DNA of 64,000 nt from Acinetobacter puyangensis (GCF_900096995.1 NZ_OANT01000003.1:186001-250000); one strand, 5' to 3'. Positions 53,161 through 62,400 are shown, numbered from the stretch's first letter. Numbers and translations: made by a program. The notes: a model not told the origin generated them from the sequence alone.

Positions 53161-53859
53161 TCATGGTCGTGTTGCCCATTGGCTTAATTTTTGACCGACC
53201 AGTTGTACCACTTGAATGGTGATAATAAGGGTAATAATGGTGGCAATCATGATGTGATGATCAAAGCGCTGATAGCCGTAAACCACCGCCAGATAACCGA
53301 TACCCCCTGCACCAATAGTGCCGGCAATGGCTGAATATTCGATCATGGTGATGGTGTTGAGTGTGGCTGCCGAGATTAAACTGGGGAGAGCTTCGGATAG
53401 TTGTACCGATTGAATAATTTGCAGATTTGATCCACCTGAAACACGACCTACAGCAGTGACTTCTTCGGGTAATTCACGCAAGGCGTTTTCAACCAAGCGC
53501 GCAAAAAATGGAATGCCTGCAATGGTCATAGGTACTACAGCCGCAGGAATACCAATTGTGGTGCCTGTGAGCCATTTGGTGAAAGGAATAATTGCCGCCA
53601 TTAAGACCAGAAAAGGTAAAGAGCGCCCGATATTGACCAATATACTTAATACGTCATGAAGTGAACGATGAGGGAAAAGACCTTTTTTCGAGCTGTTGAA
53701 CAAAAGCACACCCACAAAACCACCGATAATGATGACCAGCGTCATCACAATGCCAACCATTATCCATGTTTCCAAATAGGCAGGCAGTAACATCTCTGGC
53801 ACTTCAGACCATGGCGTGTTTTGATTAAATGCAATGTCTGGTAAACGGTTTTCACTCAT
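53161..53859 (-). CDS. MetI-family ABC transporter permease
   Basis: A 232-residue inner-membrane permease with five to six helices. The EAA coupling loop is EEVTAVGRVSGGSNLQIIQSVQLSEALPSLIS, and the MetI signature IGRSLPFLVLMAAIIPFT is present. It lies between the MetN-like ATPase and MetQ-like protein genes, the standard metNIQ order. Confidence 0.9.
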   Translation of the reverse strand: MSENRLPDIAFNQNTPWSEVPEMLLPAYLETWIMVGIVMTLVIIIGGFVGVLLFNSSKKGLFPHRSLHDVLSILVNIGRSLPFLVLMAAIIPFTKWLTGTTIGIPAAVVPMTIAGIPFFARLVENALRELPEEVTAVGRVSGGSNLQIIQSVQLSEALPSLISAATLNTITMIEYSAIAGTIGAGGIGYLAVVYGYQRFDHHIMIATIITLIITIQVVQLVGQKLSQWATRP

Positions 53860-53916
53860 ATGATTCTCATGGTTTATTTATTGTGTTTGCTGCTTGTATC
53901 GTCATATATTTTGATC

Positions 53917-54933
53917 TTAATGACAGGTTTGACTGTTATTCGCCCTCGTCTGATAGACTTGGGCTTGTATGTTGTGAGTCTTTAAGAATCTAATGGCTTG
54001 ATCGCTATCAATACCTTTAAAACCAATTAACGCACGTGCCACGGTGGCTTTGGATATTTCTTCAATATTTGCTGCAAGTAACTGAACACCCTGATTAAAC
54101 TGTTGTGAAAAATCATTTAACCAAGACTGTTCCTGATCACTTGCATGCGAATACAACACTTCCAGCAGGGTCAAATCGGCAGCAAGATGCTGAGGTTGCT
54201 TTAAGGGTAATAATTGTTTGCCAATGGTTGAGTCTGGATTAAGAATGAGTTGCTGTAATGCGCCTTGTTCTATGATTTGACCGGCATTGAGTACTGCAAC
54301 CTGATCTGCAACTTGACGAACCACATCCATTTCGTGCGTGATCAACATGACAGAGAGTTCCAGTTCGTCTTTTAAACGATTAATCAAGTTGAGAATAGAC
54401 TGAGTTGTTTCGGGATCTAGCCCGGAGGTCGCTTCATCTGCCAGTAAAATTTTGGGTTTAAGTGCCAAGGCGCGTGCAATACCGACACGCTGTTTTTGTC
54501 CGCCAGAGAGTTGACCTGGATAATGGTGTGCACGATCTGATAAGCCGACATTTTCCAATAATTCCTGTACCCGTTTAGCAATGGCCTGATCCGTCACACC
54601 GAGATAATGTAAGGGTAATGCAATATTTTCTGCCACTGTACGACGGCCAAGCAAAGAGGATGATTGAAAGATCACACCGATATTCCGTCGGTGAGTGCTT
54701 AATTCTTTTTCGGACAGATAGGTTAAATCTAAACCATCAACTTTAATGCTGCCTTGACTGGGCCGTTCTAATAAACTGACACATTTAGACAGTGTGGACT
54801 TTCCTGATCCACTCGGACCTAACACTGCGGTAATAGACTTTTTGGCCACATAGAGATTGATATCCTTTAATACTTGGACGTGTTCTGTCGCAGGATTTTG
54901 ATAATTTTTATAAAGATGTTCAATTTGTAGCAT
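53917..54933 (-). CDS. MetN-family ABC transporter ATPase with NIL domain
   Basis: A 338-residue ATPase. Walker A GPSGSGKST (39-47), Q-loop region FQSSSLLGRRTV, signature LSGGQKQR (about 142), Walker B ILLADEATSGLDP. A C-terminal NIL-type regulatory domain (about 260-338) is present, as in MetN. The ATG at 54933 is chosen: a longer in-frame form would begin inside the sigma-54 promoter. It is first of the four-gene operon ending with the DszA-like gene. Confidence 0.9.
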   Translation of the reverse strand: MLQIEHLYKNYQNPATEHVQVLKDINLYVAKKSITAVLGPSGSGKSTLSKCVSLLERPSQGSIKVDGLDLTYLSEKELSTHRRNIGVIFQSSSLLGRRTVAENIALPLHYLGVTDQAIAKRVQELLENVGLSDRAHHYPGQLSGGQKQRVGIARALALKPKILLADEATSGLDPETTQSILNLINRLKDELELSVMLITHEMDVVRQVADQVAVLNAGQIIEQGALQQLILNPDSTIGKQLLPLKQPQHLAADLTLLEVLYSHASDQEQSWLNDFSQQFNQGVQLLAANIEEISKATVARALIGFKGIDSDQAIRFLKTHNIQAQVYQTRANNSQTCH

Positions 54934-54985
54934 ATGTTGGCACCAAGGAGAAAATTCAAAAATAATTTGATATTGATTTGTTAAT

Positions 54986-55001
54986 GCGGGAACCATGCCA
55001 A
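54986..55001 (-). promoter_or_regulatory. Sigma-54 promoter of the metNIQ-DszA-like operon
   Basis: On the minus strand: TTGGCATG, 4-nt spacer, CCGC followed by A. GG and GC are intact at the right spacing. It also rules out the upstream ATG at 54996 as the metN start. Confidence 0.7.
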
Positions 55002-55073
55002 TAATTTTTTATAATATTTTCAATTACTTATTTTTCTACCCAAGTCAAATTATCCTTTTGTTGTTGTCATAAA

Positions 55074-55100
55074 TGTTTAATCACTGTTGAGTGAACAACA
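55074..55100 (-). promoter_or_regulatory. Class A UAS for the metNIQ-DszA-like operon
   Basis: On the minus strand: TGTTG-N6-CAACA (55100-55085), then AAACA as third half-site. It begins 99 bp upstream of the -24 element. Confidence 0.72.
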
Positions 55101-55141
55101 CTTATCTATTTCCCAGTGATATAAGCATTAAGTTTTAATGC

Positions 55142-55168
55142 TGTTTCTAAGGCAACAGTCAATCATCA
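55142..55168 (+). promoter_or_regulatory. Class A UAS for sfnB
   Basis: TGTTT-N6-CAACA (55142-55157), then 6 bp and CATCA. It begins 97 bp upstream of the plus-strand -24 element. Confidence 0.65.
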
Positions 55169-55238
55169 GGATCGATAAAAAAAGTACAGTCTAAGCATAT
55201 ATTTTTATAATAAAAATAGATTATTCAAAGATTTAAAT

Positions 55239-55254
55239 TTGGCATGGCTGATGC
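55239..55254 (+). promoter_or_regulatory. Sigma-54 promoter of sfnB
   Basis: TTGGCATG, 4-nt spacer, ATGC followed by A. GG and GC are intact, 96 bp before the sfnB start codon. Confidence 0.75.
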
Positions 55255-55349
55255 ACTATAAGCGTAAATAACCTTAGAAAGGTGAAGATATTTTCTAATG
55301 GCAGCATTAGAAAACTTTAATAATGTATTTTAAATAAGAGAGCAAATAT

Positions 55350-56573
55350 ATGGGTAACTTAAATATTGATCAATATATTCAGTCCACGCCAAAACAGACT
55401 GCACACCGTATTCAATCCGAAGCCGAAGCGATCGAGATTGCCAAACAACTAGCAGAAAAATTTAAACAGGGTGCGGCTGAACGTGACCAGAACCGACAAT
55501 TGCCGATTGATGAATTAAATGAATATTCACAAAGTGGTTTATGGGCCATTCGAGTGCCAAAAGAATATGGTGGCATTGGTGCTTCCTATCGTACTGTGGT
55601 GGAAGTATTTAAAACCATTTCGTCAGCCGATGGTTCGCTTGGACAGATTCCACAAAATCATGTTGCGATTTTGGATACCCTGATTTTTGATGGTTCTGAA
55701 CAGCAAAAACAGTTTTTTTATGATCTGGTATTACAAGGCAATCGTTTTGGTAATGCTTTTTCGGAAATTGGCAATAAACACGTCGCTGATTTTCAGACTA
55801 AAATTAGAAAAGAGGATGATGATTATATCGTAAATGGCAAGAAATTCTTTTCTACAGGGGCATTATTGGCACAGTGGATTCCGATTGTTACCGTAGATGA
55901 TGAGGGCAATGCTTATCTGGCATTTACCCCAAGAGAAACCGAGGGTTTAACTATCATCAATGACTGGTCGAGCTTTGGTCAGAAAACCACAGCCAGCGGG
56001 ACAGTGATTATTGAAAACGTACGGGTTCCTGCACAATATGTCGTACCGATTAACTCCTTTACCAATCCCACACCAACAGGAGCAATTTCACAAATTTTAC
56101 AGGCAGCGATTGATGCAGGCTTGGCGCGTGGTGCGATTGAGGAAACCATCAATTACGTCAAACACTATACCCGTCCTTGGATTGATGCCAAACAGGAAAG
56201 TGCGACCGAAGATCATTTTAGCATTGCTGCAATTGGTGATTTAAAAACCCGATTGCTGGCAGCCGAAGCTGTTCTGGATCTGGCTGCGGATCAAGTTGAT
56301 CTTGCGATTCAAGAACAAACTGAACAAAATTCGGCGCAAGCCTCTATTTTGGTGGCACAGGCCAAAATTTTAACCACCGAAATTGCAATTCTGGCGAGTA
56401 ATAAATTATTTGAATTGGCAGGCACCCGTTCGACATTGGCAGAGCATAATTTGGATCGTCACTGGCGTAATGCTCGCACGCATACCTTACATGATCCGGT
56501 ACGCTGGAAATATTATATTGTCGGTAATTATTATCTTAATGATATCCAACCTGAACGTCATGCATGGTTATAA
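55350..56573 (+). CDS. sfnB: SfnB-family sulfur acquisition oxidoreductase
   Basis: A 407-residue acyl-CoA-dehydrogenase-fold flavoprotein. The SfnB pattern is clear: AHRIQSEAEAIEIAKQLAEKF, SGLWAIRVPKEYGGIGASYRT, ISSADGSLGQIPQNHVA, GNAFSEIGNKH, and the C-terminal LDRHWRNARTHTLHDPVRWK. SfnB proteins are induced by sulfate limitation and are thought to oxygenate organosulfur compounds, though the reaction is unproven. It is divergent from the metNIQ-like operon and ends before a bidirectional terminator. Confidence 0.9.
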   Translation: MGNLNIDQYIQSTPKQTAHRIQSEAEAIEIAKQLAEKFKQGAAERDQNRQLPIDELNEYSQSGLWAIRVPKEYGGIGASYRTVVEVFKTISSADGSLGQIPQNHVAILDTLIFDGSEQQKQFFYDLVLQGNRFGNAFSEIGNKHVADFQTKIRKEDDDYIVNGKKFFSTGALLAQWIPIVTVDDEGNAYLAFTPRETEGLTIINDWSSFGQKTTASGTVIIENVRVPAQYVVPINSFTNPTPTGAISQILQAAIDAGLARGAIEETINYVKHYTRPWIDAKQESATEDHFSIAAIGDLKTRLLAAEAVLDLAADQVDLAIQEQTEQNSAQASILVAQAKILTTEIAILASNKLFELAGTRSTLAEHNLDRHWRNARTHTLHDPVRWKYYIVGNYYLNDIQPERHAWL

Positions 56574-56627
56574 GCAGTGATTTAATGCTAAATATTAAAA
56601 AGAATATTTGGTGTTTATTTAATTTAT

Positions 56628-56660
56628 AATAGCCTATTATTCATAATAGGCTATTTTATT
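56628..56660. terminator. Bidirectional terminator between sfnB and the TorF-type gene
   Basis: Perfect 13-bp stem (56628-56640 and 56643-56655), 2-nt loop, TTATT after it. Serves the two convergent genes. Confidence 0.85.
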
Positions 56661-56667
56661 ATTTAGA

Positions 56668-57423
56668 TTAGAATGAAAATGATTTATTTAAACCCAGAAT
56701 AATTTTATTATCATGACCATCGAGATCAATACCAACATAAGAAAATTTGGCAGAAAAACCTTCTTTAAACTGTTTATTTAAACTTAGCGAATAATTGATA
56801 AACTTATTCATGCCACCGACCTTTTTTTGATCCAGTGCATCGCCAAAAACGTAGCCAACTTGAGGGGTTAAAATCAGATCGGATTTTAATTGGATATCTG
56901 CTTGAGTTGTGACATACCATGCGGATTCATCCTGTGTTTTTGGGGAAGGCAAATAGCCATTACGATCAGGTGAGAAATAGACTCTGGCACTCAGGTTTGT
57001 GGGTACACTACCATCAATCTGATAATTTAAACTGGCAGAACCTTCAATAAAATTATATTTAGATGCATTGAGAAACGTAATATAACTAAGGTTAAGATCA
57101 TAGCCGAGTTTATCCGTAATTTTATTAGCATAGCCGGTATAAAAATCCCATTCAACATCACTGTCAAATACGCCATCACCGGTTTTATCATACCATTTGA
57201 TGTTTGAAGCAAAACTGCCGAGGTAAAATCCTGAAGCATTGTTATAATCAATATTGCCTTGAACACTGACGCCACCAGTTTGATCTAATCCCCTGGCATA
57301 ATAATCACTCACCACACCAATATTTCCAGAAACATCTGCATAACTTAATATACTGAATAATGATGTAGAAAGAAATAATCCTGATTTAGTCATAGAATTG
57401 ACTTGATTTTTAAAAAATAGCAT
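56668..57423 (-). CDS. TorF-family outer membrane protein/porin
   Basis: A 251-residue outer-membrane beta-barrel with a signal peptide ending near LSYA-DVSGN. The mature start SGNIGVVSDYYARGLDQTGG is the mark of the TorF (TIGR02001-type) family, and the chain ends in aromatic Phe (KSFSF). The strand pattern alternates polar and aromatic residues throughout. The start at 57423 is consistent with the sigma-54-like element upstream; an in-frame ATG 10 codons on is the alternative. Probably an uptake channel under sulfur-starvation control. Confidence 0.83.
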   Translation of the reverse strand: MLFFKNQVNSMTKSGLFLSTSLFSILSYADVSGNIGVVSDYYARGLDQTGGVSVQGNIDYNNASGFYLGSFASNIKWYDKTGDGVFDSDVEWDFYTGYANKITDKLGYDLNLSYITFLNASKYNFIEGSASLNYQIDGSVPTNLSARVYFSPDRNGYLPSPKTQDESAWYVTTQADIQLKSDLILTPQVGYVFGDALDQKKVGGMNKFINYSLSLNKQFKEGFSAKFSYVGIDLDGHDNKIILGLNKSFSF

Positions 57424-57462
57424 ATGTAAAATACCCTGAATATTAAATGGTATGATGCTATG

Positions 57463-57478
57463 GCATTTTTTATGCCAA
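57463..57478 (-). promoter_or_regulatory. Sigma-54-like promoter of the TorF-type gene
   Basis: On the minus strand: TTGGCATA, 4-nt spacer, ATGC. The element sits within a TGGCAT-N5-ATGCCA palindrome and so also reads on the plus strand; it could instead be an operator. Confidence 0.55.
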
Positions 57479-57548
57479 AATTAATGCATTGAAAAATATA
57501 TAAAAATTTATTTTTTATTGATGGTTGTTGTATATTTTTATGAGAATT

Positions 57549-57575
57549 TGTTTATTAACTGTTGTATTTTTCGGG
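57549..57575 (-). promoter_or_regulatory. Partial class A UAS of the TorF-type gene
   Basis: On the minus strand: CAACAG (from 57564) and third half-site AAACA are kept, but the first TGTTG half is lost (CCCGA). It begins 97 bp from the -24 element and abuts the priA stop codon. Confidence 0.4.
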
Positions 57576-59810
57576 TTAACTTAGTTCCTGTGGGTCAATA
57601 TCAATAATAATGCGTAATTCAAATTTACGGGGTTGTTTAAATAGCCATTGCCACCACAAGCTGATTTGTTGTTGTAAAGCGACTCTTGAGCTACAGAACA
57701 TCAGTAAATGTGCACGATAGGAACCTGCTTTACGCTGCATTGGCGCAGGAATTGGACCCCAGAATTCAACCTCGGTATTGCCAAAGTTTGGCCATATTTG
57801 TGCGGCCATCTGTAAAAATTCCAGATTAAACAGATCGTTTTGGCTTTCTGCACGGATTAATGCTGCATAGCGATAAGGTGGCAGTTGGGCAATTTTACGC
57901 TCAGCCAGAGATTTTTCTGCGAAGGCTGCATAACCTTCATGAATCAAGGTTTGTAATAATGGATGATCAGGACGGTAACTTTGCAATAATACTTGTCCAG
58001 CCACTTGTCCCCGACCAGCACGTCCAGCGACTTGCATGATCAATTGGGCAGTACGTTCCGGTGCCCGAAAATCGACACTCATCAGGCCTGCATCAATATC
58101 CAAAATGGTGACTAAACTGACATAGGGAAAATGGTGCCCTTTTGCCAGCATTTGTGTGCCCAAAAATATGGCTGCCCCCGAACGATAGGCACGCTGGTAG
58201 ACTTTCTCCCAACTGTTTGATTGCATTGTGGTATCACGATCAACCCGAAAAATTGGATAGTCCGGAAATAATTCTTGTAAATGCTCCTCGATACGTGCAG
58301 TTCCGCTACCAATCGGTTTTAATTCTGTGGCCTGACAGGACGGGCAGGTGGTTGGTATAGGTTGTATTAAATCGCAATGATGGCATTGTAGTTGTGCCCG
58401 AGGATGATAATGCAGGGTTAAATGTGCATCACAACGCGGACAGTCGGCTTGCCATCCACAACTGGTACACATCAATACAGGTGCATAGCCCCGACGATTA
58501 ATGAACACCAGTACTTGTTGCCCTTTTTCCAGTTGTTGTCTGATGGTTTCAATTAAGCTTTGTGCCAGACCATGTTGTTTTTCCGCAGATTTTAAATCGA
58601 TTAGTTTAAAACTTGGCGGTTTGGCTGTTCCGGCACGATGTTTAAGTCTGAGATGGGTCATTTTTTGTTGTTGTACCAGATACAGACTTTCAAAACTTGG
58701 TGTGGCAGAACCCAGAACAACCGGACATTGTTGTTTAAAAGCACGATACAGCGCCACATCACGGGCATGGTAACGGAACATATCCTGTTGTTTATAGGAA
58801 AGATCATGTTCTTCATCCAGAATAATCAGTCCCAAACGTGGCAGGGGACAGAAAATTGCCAGTCGTGTACCGAGAATAATACTGGCTTTGCCGGTTTGTG
58901 CCTGCTGCCAGGCCTGTAAGCGTTGTGAGTCGGTCAGGCCGGAGTGTAAAAGAATGGTATCGGTCAGAAAGCGTGCTTTAAAACGTTCTACGGTTTGTGG
59001 TGTTAAACCGATTTCCGGCACCAGCACCAGCACCTGTTTATTGCGTTCCAGTGCAGTCTGGATCGCCTGTAAATAGACTTCTGTTTTACCACTGCCGGTG
59101 ATTCCATCGAGTAGGAAACTCTCATACTTACCGAGTGCCTTGCGTATTTTTTTTATGGCGATGTCTTGTTCGGCATTGGCATCAAGTGGCATTTGTGCCA
59201 GTTGCATTGGTGTTGGACTAAAATCGATCGGTTGCATAAAATGCTCAACCAAACCACGCTTTTCCAGTTGTTTTAACTGACTGGTGCTGACGCCAGACAT
59301 ATTTAAAATTGATTCGGAAGCACCTTTTTTATGTAATTTTATGGATTGATAAGCGGCATAAAGTTTGCTGCCAGCTTTTGGCAGCTTGATTTCATCGCCT
59401 GCTTCATTATGAAGTTCAATTATTTTCCAGTAATAGGACAATAAGTGATATGGACGGCCTTGCCTTAAAATATTCGGTAATGCGGTTAGGACCACTTCTC
59501 CGATGGGCGACTGATAGTAATGAGCAGCCCAGCTTAAAACATGTAGACATTGCAGATCAAACAATGCCGGTTCTTTAAATAATTTGATAATAGGCTTGAG
59601 TTTAAACGGTTGGGTAAAGGCAATCTGACAATCAATTTTTTCGACAATAATGCCGATCATTTTTTTATTCATAAAGGGTACGGCAACCCTTGCGCCAATG
59701 GTGGCTTGTTCAAATTGTTCAGTCGTGACTTCATACTCGATCAGATCAAAAATAAATACGGCAATCGCCACACGAATGCGGTAGGGATGATCTTGTACGG
59801 TTGTTGTCAT
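57576..59810 (-). CDS. priA: Primosomal protein N' (PriA helicase)
   Basis: Replication-restart DNA helicase of 744 residues. It has an N-terminal 3'-DNA-binding domain, Walker A DGITGSGKTEV, the DEEHD box (ILDEEHDLSYKQQD), and zinc-binding cysteines in two groups (CTSCGWQADCPRC and CHHC...CPSC). The late VAGRAGRGQVAGQV motif VI is intact. The start at 59810 (MTTTVQDH) is preferred over a TTG 9 codons upstream. It is a core chromosomal gene and marks the right end of the sulfur island. Confidence 0.95.
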   Translation of the reverse strand: MTTTVQDHPYRIRVAIAVFIFDLIEYEVTTEQFEQATIGARVAVPFMNKKMIGIIVEKIDCQIAFTQPFKLKPIIKLFKEPALFDLQCLHVLSWAAHYYQSPIGEVVLTALPNILRQGRPYHLLSYYWKIIELHNEAGDEIKLPKAGSKLYAAYQSIKLHKKGASESILNMSGVSTSQLKQLEKRGLVEHFMQPIDFSPTPMQLAQMPLDANAEQDIAIKKIRKALGKYESFLLDGITGSGKTEVYLQAIQTALERNKQVLVLVPEIGLTPQTVERFKARFLTDTILLHSGLTDSQRLQAWQQAQTGKASIILGTRLAIFCPLPRLGLIILDEEHDLSYKQQDMFRYHARDVALYRAFKQQCPVVLGSATPSFESLYLVQQQKMTHLRLKHRAGTAKPPSFKLIDLKSAEKQHGLAQSLIETIRQQLEKGQQVLVFINRRGYAPVLMCTSCGWQADCPRCDAHLTLHYHPRAQLQCHHCDLIQPIPTTCPSCQATELKPIGSGTARIEEHLQELFPDYPIFRVDRDTTMQSNSWEKVYQRAYRSGAAIFLGTQMLAKGHHFPYVSLVTILDIDAGLMSVDFRAPERTAQLIMQVAGRAGRGQVAGQVLLQSYRPDHPLLQTLIHEGYAAFAEKSLAERKIAQLPPYRYAALIRAESQNDLFNLEFLQMAAQIWPNFGNTEVEFWGPIPAPMQRKAGSYRAHLLMFCSSRVALQQQISLWWQWLFKQPRKFELRIIIDIDPQELS

Positions 59811-59985
59811 AAATGCTTTATCCAATTTAAAAAACAATCATAGCGAAAAAATGATTCGTCAGTTATGCTTAAATCTAACAATGTGTTATCGCAATAATCG
59901 TTACATCGTATGGAATTTTAATCAATATATCATTCAAATATGATAATAATGTCCATATTTTTCTGATTAATTTTTTGAGTAAGTG

Positions 59986-61191
59986 ATGCCTGCCTATCAG
60001 TATTCTGCAATTGACGCAAATGGCAAACAACATAAAGGGTTGATGGATGGCGATTCTGCGCGTCAGATTCGCCAACAGTTGCGTGATCAACAGCTTACCC
60101 CGATTCAGGTTGAACCTGTCCTTGATCAAAATAAATCGACCAAATTCGGTTTTTTCCAGAAAACCCTGAGCGCCTATGATCTGGCATTAATGACCAGACA
60201 ACTTTCGGTATTGATTGCTGCCAGTATTCCGTTAGAAGAAGCCATTCGTGCAGTGGCCAAGCAAAGCGAAAAACGTCATGTTCAAAGCTTACTCATGTCT
60301 GTGCGATCAAAAGTCCTAGAAGGCCATTCACTGGCTCAGGCATTACAACAAAGCTCAAGCTTTCCCTCTTTATATATTGCGACCATTGCCGCAGGAGAGC
60401 GATCAGGACATTTGGATCTTATTCTTGATCAGCTGGCAGACTACACCGAAAATCGTTACGCCATGCAAAAGAAAGTGCAGGGTGCAATGATTTATCCGAT
60501 CATTCTGATGCTGATGTCTTTTGCCATCATCATGGGATTAATGACGTATGTTGTCCCTGATATTGTCAAGGTCTTTGCCAATACCAAACAGGCCCTGCCT
60601 TGGATCACACAAGTCCTGATGGTCAGTAGCGATATCATTCGTACGTTTTGGCCCTATATGTTGACGCTTAGTGTGCTCATATTGCTATTACTGGGAAAAT
60701 TTTTAAGAACCAGTGCAGGACATTACACACTTGATCGTTTAATCCTCAAATTGCCATTAATTGGTAAATTATCTCGTGGTATAAATGCAGCACGTTTTGC
60801 CAGTACTTTATCAATTCTGACGCAATCCGGTGTACCGTTGGTCGATGCCTTAAAAATTGGCGCAGCGGTCAGCTCAAACTGGGTGATACGGGATGCGGTG
60901 AACATTGCCGCAGAAAAAGTGACAGAAGGTGGCAATCTGGCCAGTCAACTGGAAAAATCAGGTTATTTCCCACCGATGATGGTGCAAATGATCCGAAGCG
61001 GTGAAAGTTCCGGCGAGCTGGATCGTATGTTACAACGGGCATCAGATATGCAGGATCGTGAAGTGACCTCAACCATCACCACGTTATTGGCTTTACTTGA
61101 GCCATTAATGCTGGTATTTATGGCAGCAATTGTATTGGTCATCGTGATTGCAGTGATGTTACCCATTGTGAATATGAATAACTTAATTTAG
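59986..61191 (+). CDS. gspF: Type II secretion inner-membrane protein GspF
   Basis: A 401-residue type II secretion platform protein with two T2SSF domains (about 65-190 and 270-390) and three membrane helices. LMTRQLSVLIAASIPLEEAI and FASTLSILTQSGVPLVDAL are the paired family motifs. GTG one codon earlier is possible, but the ATG at 59986 is preferred. gspG follows after about 20 bp, while other gsp genes are not in the window, as is usual in Acinetobacter where they are scattered. Confidence 0.95.
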   Translation: MPAYQYSAIDANGKQHKGLMDGDSARQIRQQLRDQQLTPIQVEPVLDQNKSTKFGFFQKTLSAYDLALMTRQLSVLIAASIPLEEAIRAVAKQSEKRHVQSLLMSVRSKVLEGHSLAQALQQSSSFPSLYIATIAAGERSGHLDLILDQLADYTENRYAMQKKVQGAMIYPIILMLMSFAIIMGLMTYVVPDIVKVFANTKQALPWITQVLMVSSDIIRTFWPYMLTLSVLILLLLGKFLRTSAGHYTLDRLILKLPLIGKLSRGINAARFASTLSILTQSGVPLVDALKIGAAVSSNWVIRDAVNIAAEKVTEGGNLASQLEKSGYFPPMMVQMIRSGESSGELDRMLQRASDMQDREVTSTITTLLALLEPLMLVFMAAIVLVIVIAVMLPIVNMNNLI

Positions 61192-61212
61192 TGTTTATGA
61201 TAAGAGATGAAG

Positions 61213-61719
61213 ATGAAAAAAAGACCTATGAAGTATGCAGACCGCATATATCACTTCGAGCATAGCTCTCCGTCTTGCGTTCGTGCAAAGCGATGCTTTG
61301 CTAACCCTCACTCAGGATTTACCTTGATCGAAGTAATGGTGGTGATCGTCATTCTTGGTGTTTTGGCAGCCTTAATTGTCCCCAATGTCATGGGACGTGG
61401 TGAAAAGGCTAAAGTGGATACCACCAATATTGCTTTAAAAAGTACAGCGGGTGCGCTGGATCAATACAAGTTGGACAATGGCCGTTATCCCAGTATGCAA
61501 GATGGTGGACTTGAAGCATTGGTTAACCAGCCTGCAACAGCAAAAAACTGGTTGCCGGGCGGATATGTCAAAGGTGGCTATCCGAAGGACAGTTGGGATA
61601 ATGATTTTCAATATGTGATTCCCGGAACAGAAGGACGAAAATTTGATTTATATTCATTTGGTGCCGATGGTAAAGAAGGCGGCGAAGGCAATGATGCTGA
61701 TATCTATTACCAACCATAA
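61213..61719 (+). CDS. gspG: Type II secretion major pseudopilin GspG, with long leader
   Basis: A 168-residue pseudopilin. The prepilin peptidase site G-FTLIEVMVVIVILG is perfect, with Glu5, and the GspG core has the Ca-binding-type C-terminal region (DLYSFGADGKEGGEG). The leader before the cleavage site is about 35 residues, whereas GspG leaders are usually below 10. The extra part contains a small inverted repeat (GCAAAGC at 61285-61291, GCTTTGC at 61295-61301), which suggests an inserted repeat element. AAGAG lies 6 nt before the chosen ATG. Confidence 0.92.
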   Translation: MKKRPMKYADRIYHFEHSSPSCVRAKRCFANPHSGFTLIEVMVVIVILGVLAALIVPNVMGRGEKAKVDTTNIALKSTAGALDQYKLDNGRYPSMQDGGLEALVNQPATAKNWLPGGYVKGGYPKDSWDNDFQYVIPGTEGRKFDLYSFGADGKEGGEGNDADIYYQP

Positions 61720-62048
61720 ATGCGATCAAATATAAATGGCTTTTAATCATCAATCGTTCTCAACTATAAATTACTATCAAGCGTAAATGATTTTAAGTCT
61801 AAAATTTAAACGAGGATTCGGCCTTGAATTAAAATAAAAATTTAAGGCCGTAAAAATCTATACTATAAATAGAATAAAACGATTTTATTTAAAAAATTAA
61901 TATTTATCAAATGTATATAAAACAACTGATAATAGTTATTAATGCTGGTATTTACAATATAGATAAAATATGAAGCAATATAGGCTTAACAATAAAAGAT
62001 ATTCTTTGCATAATGCTTCTAAGATATAAAAAGATGATGAAGGAGAAT
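61720..62048. other. AT-rich intergenic region
   Basis: No gene is apparent. A weak hairpin (GGCCTT near 61820 with AAGGCC near 61844) lacks a T-run, so no terminator for gspFG is certain. Confidence 0.4.
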
Positions 62049-62378
62049 ATGATGCGAGCATTTTTGATCACTGATCGATTAAATCAGTTGCATTGGGCCA
62101 TGCTAAAATCAATCGCAGTCATTTTGGCTATTCTCCCGGTAAGTCATATTTTATTACAAGCCATGCAGAATGCCGAAGGGAGCAGTCAGATCATGATTGG
62201 TTTCTTTGCTTTAAGTATTTTAAGTACCAATTGTATTGTTTCATTTGTCACCGCATTACAAATCACGACTTGGCAGAATAATCTGGCGCAAAATAAAAGC
62301 GAAAGAGTGTTATTTAAGATATACCAACAAATTCCAATGTTATTTTTAACAGCGATACTGGTTTATGTGGTGATGTAA
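62049..62378 (+). CDS. Hypothetical small membrane protein
   Basis: A 109-residue protein I do not recognise. Three hydrophobic segments are visible (about 19-38, 49-69 and 92-108). AAGGAGA lies 5-8 nt before ATGATG at 62049. It stands alone between gspG and lnt and ends before a shared terminator. Base composition is like the neighbouring core genes. It is probably an inner-membrane protein of unknown role. Confidence 0.65.
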   Translation: MMRAFLITDRLNQLHWAMLKSIAVILAILPVSHILLQAMQNAEGSSQIMIGFFALSILSTNCIVSFVTALQITTWQNNLAQNKSERVLFKIYQQIPMLFLTAILVYVVM

Positions 62379-62400
62379 GTTACCATTCTCCTCATATATA

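Noticed and set aside
54934-54996. In-frame N-terminal extension of the MetN-like protein
   Set aside because: The extra ATG lies inside the -24 element of the sigma-54 promoter; MetN homologs begin at the internal Met.
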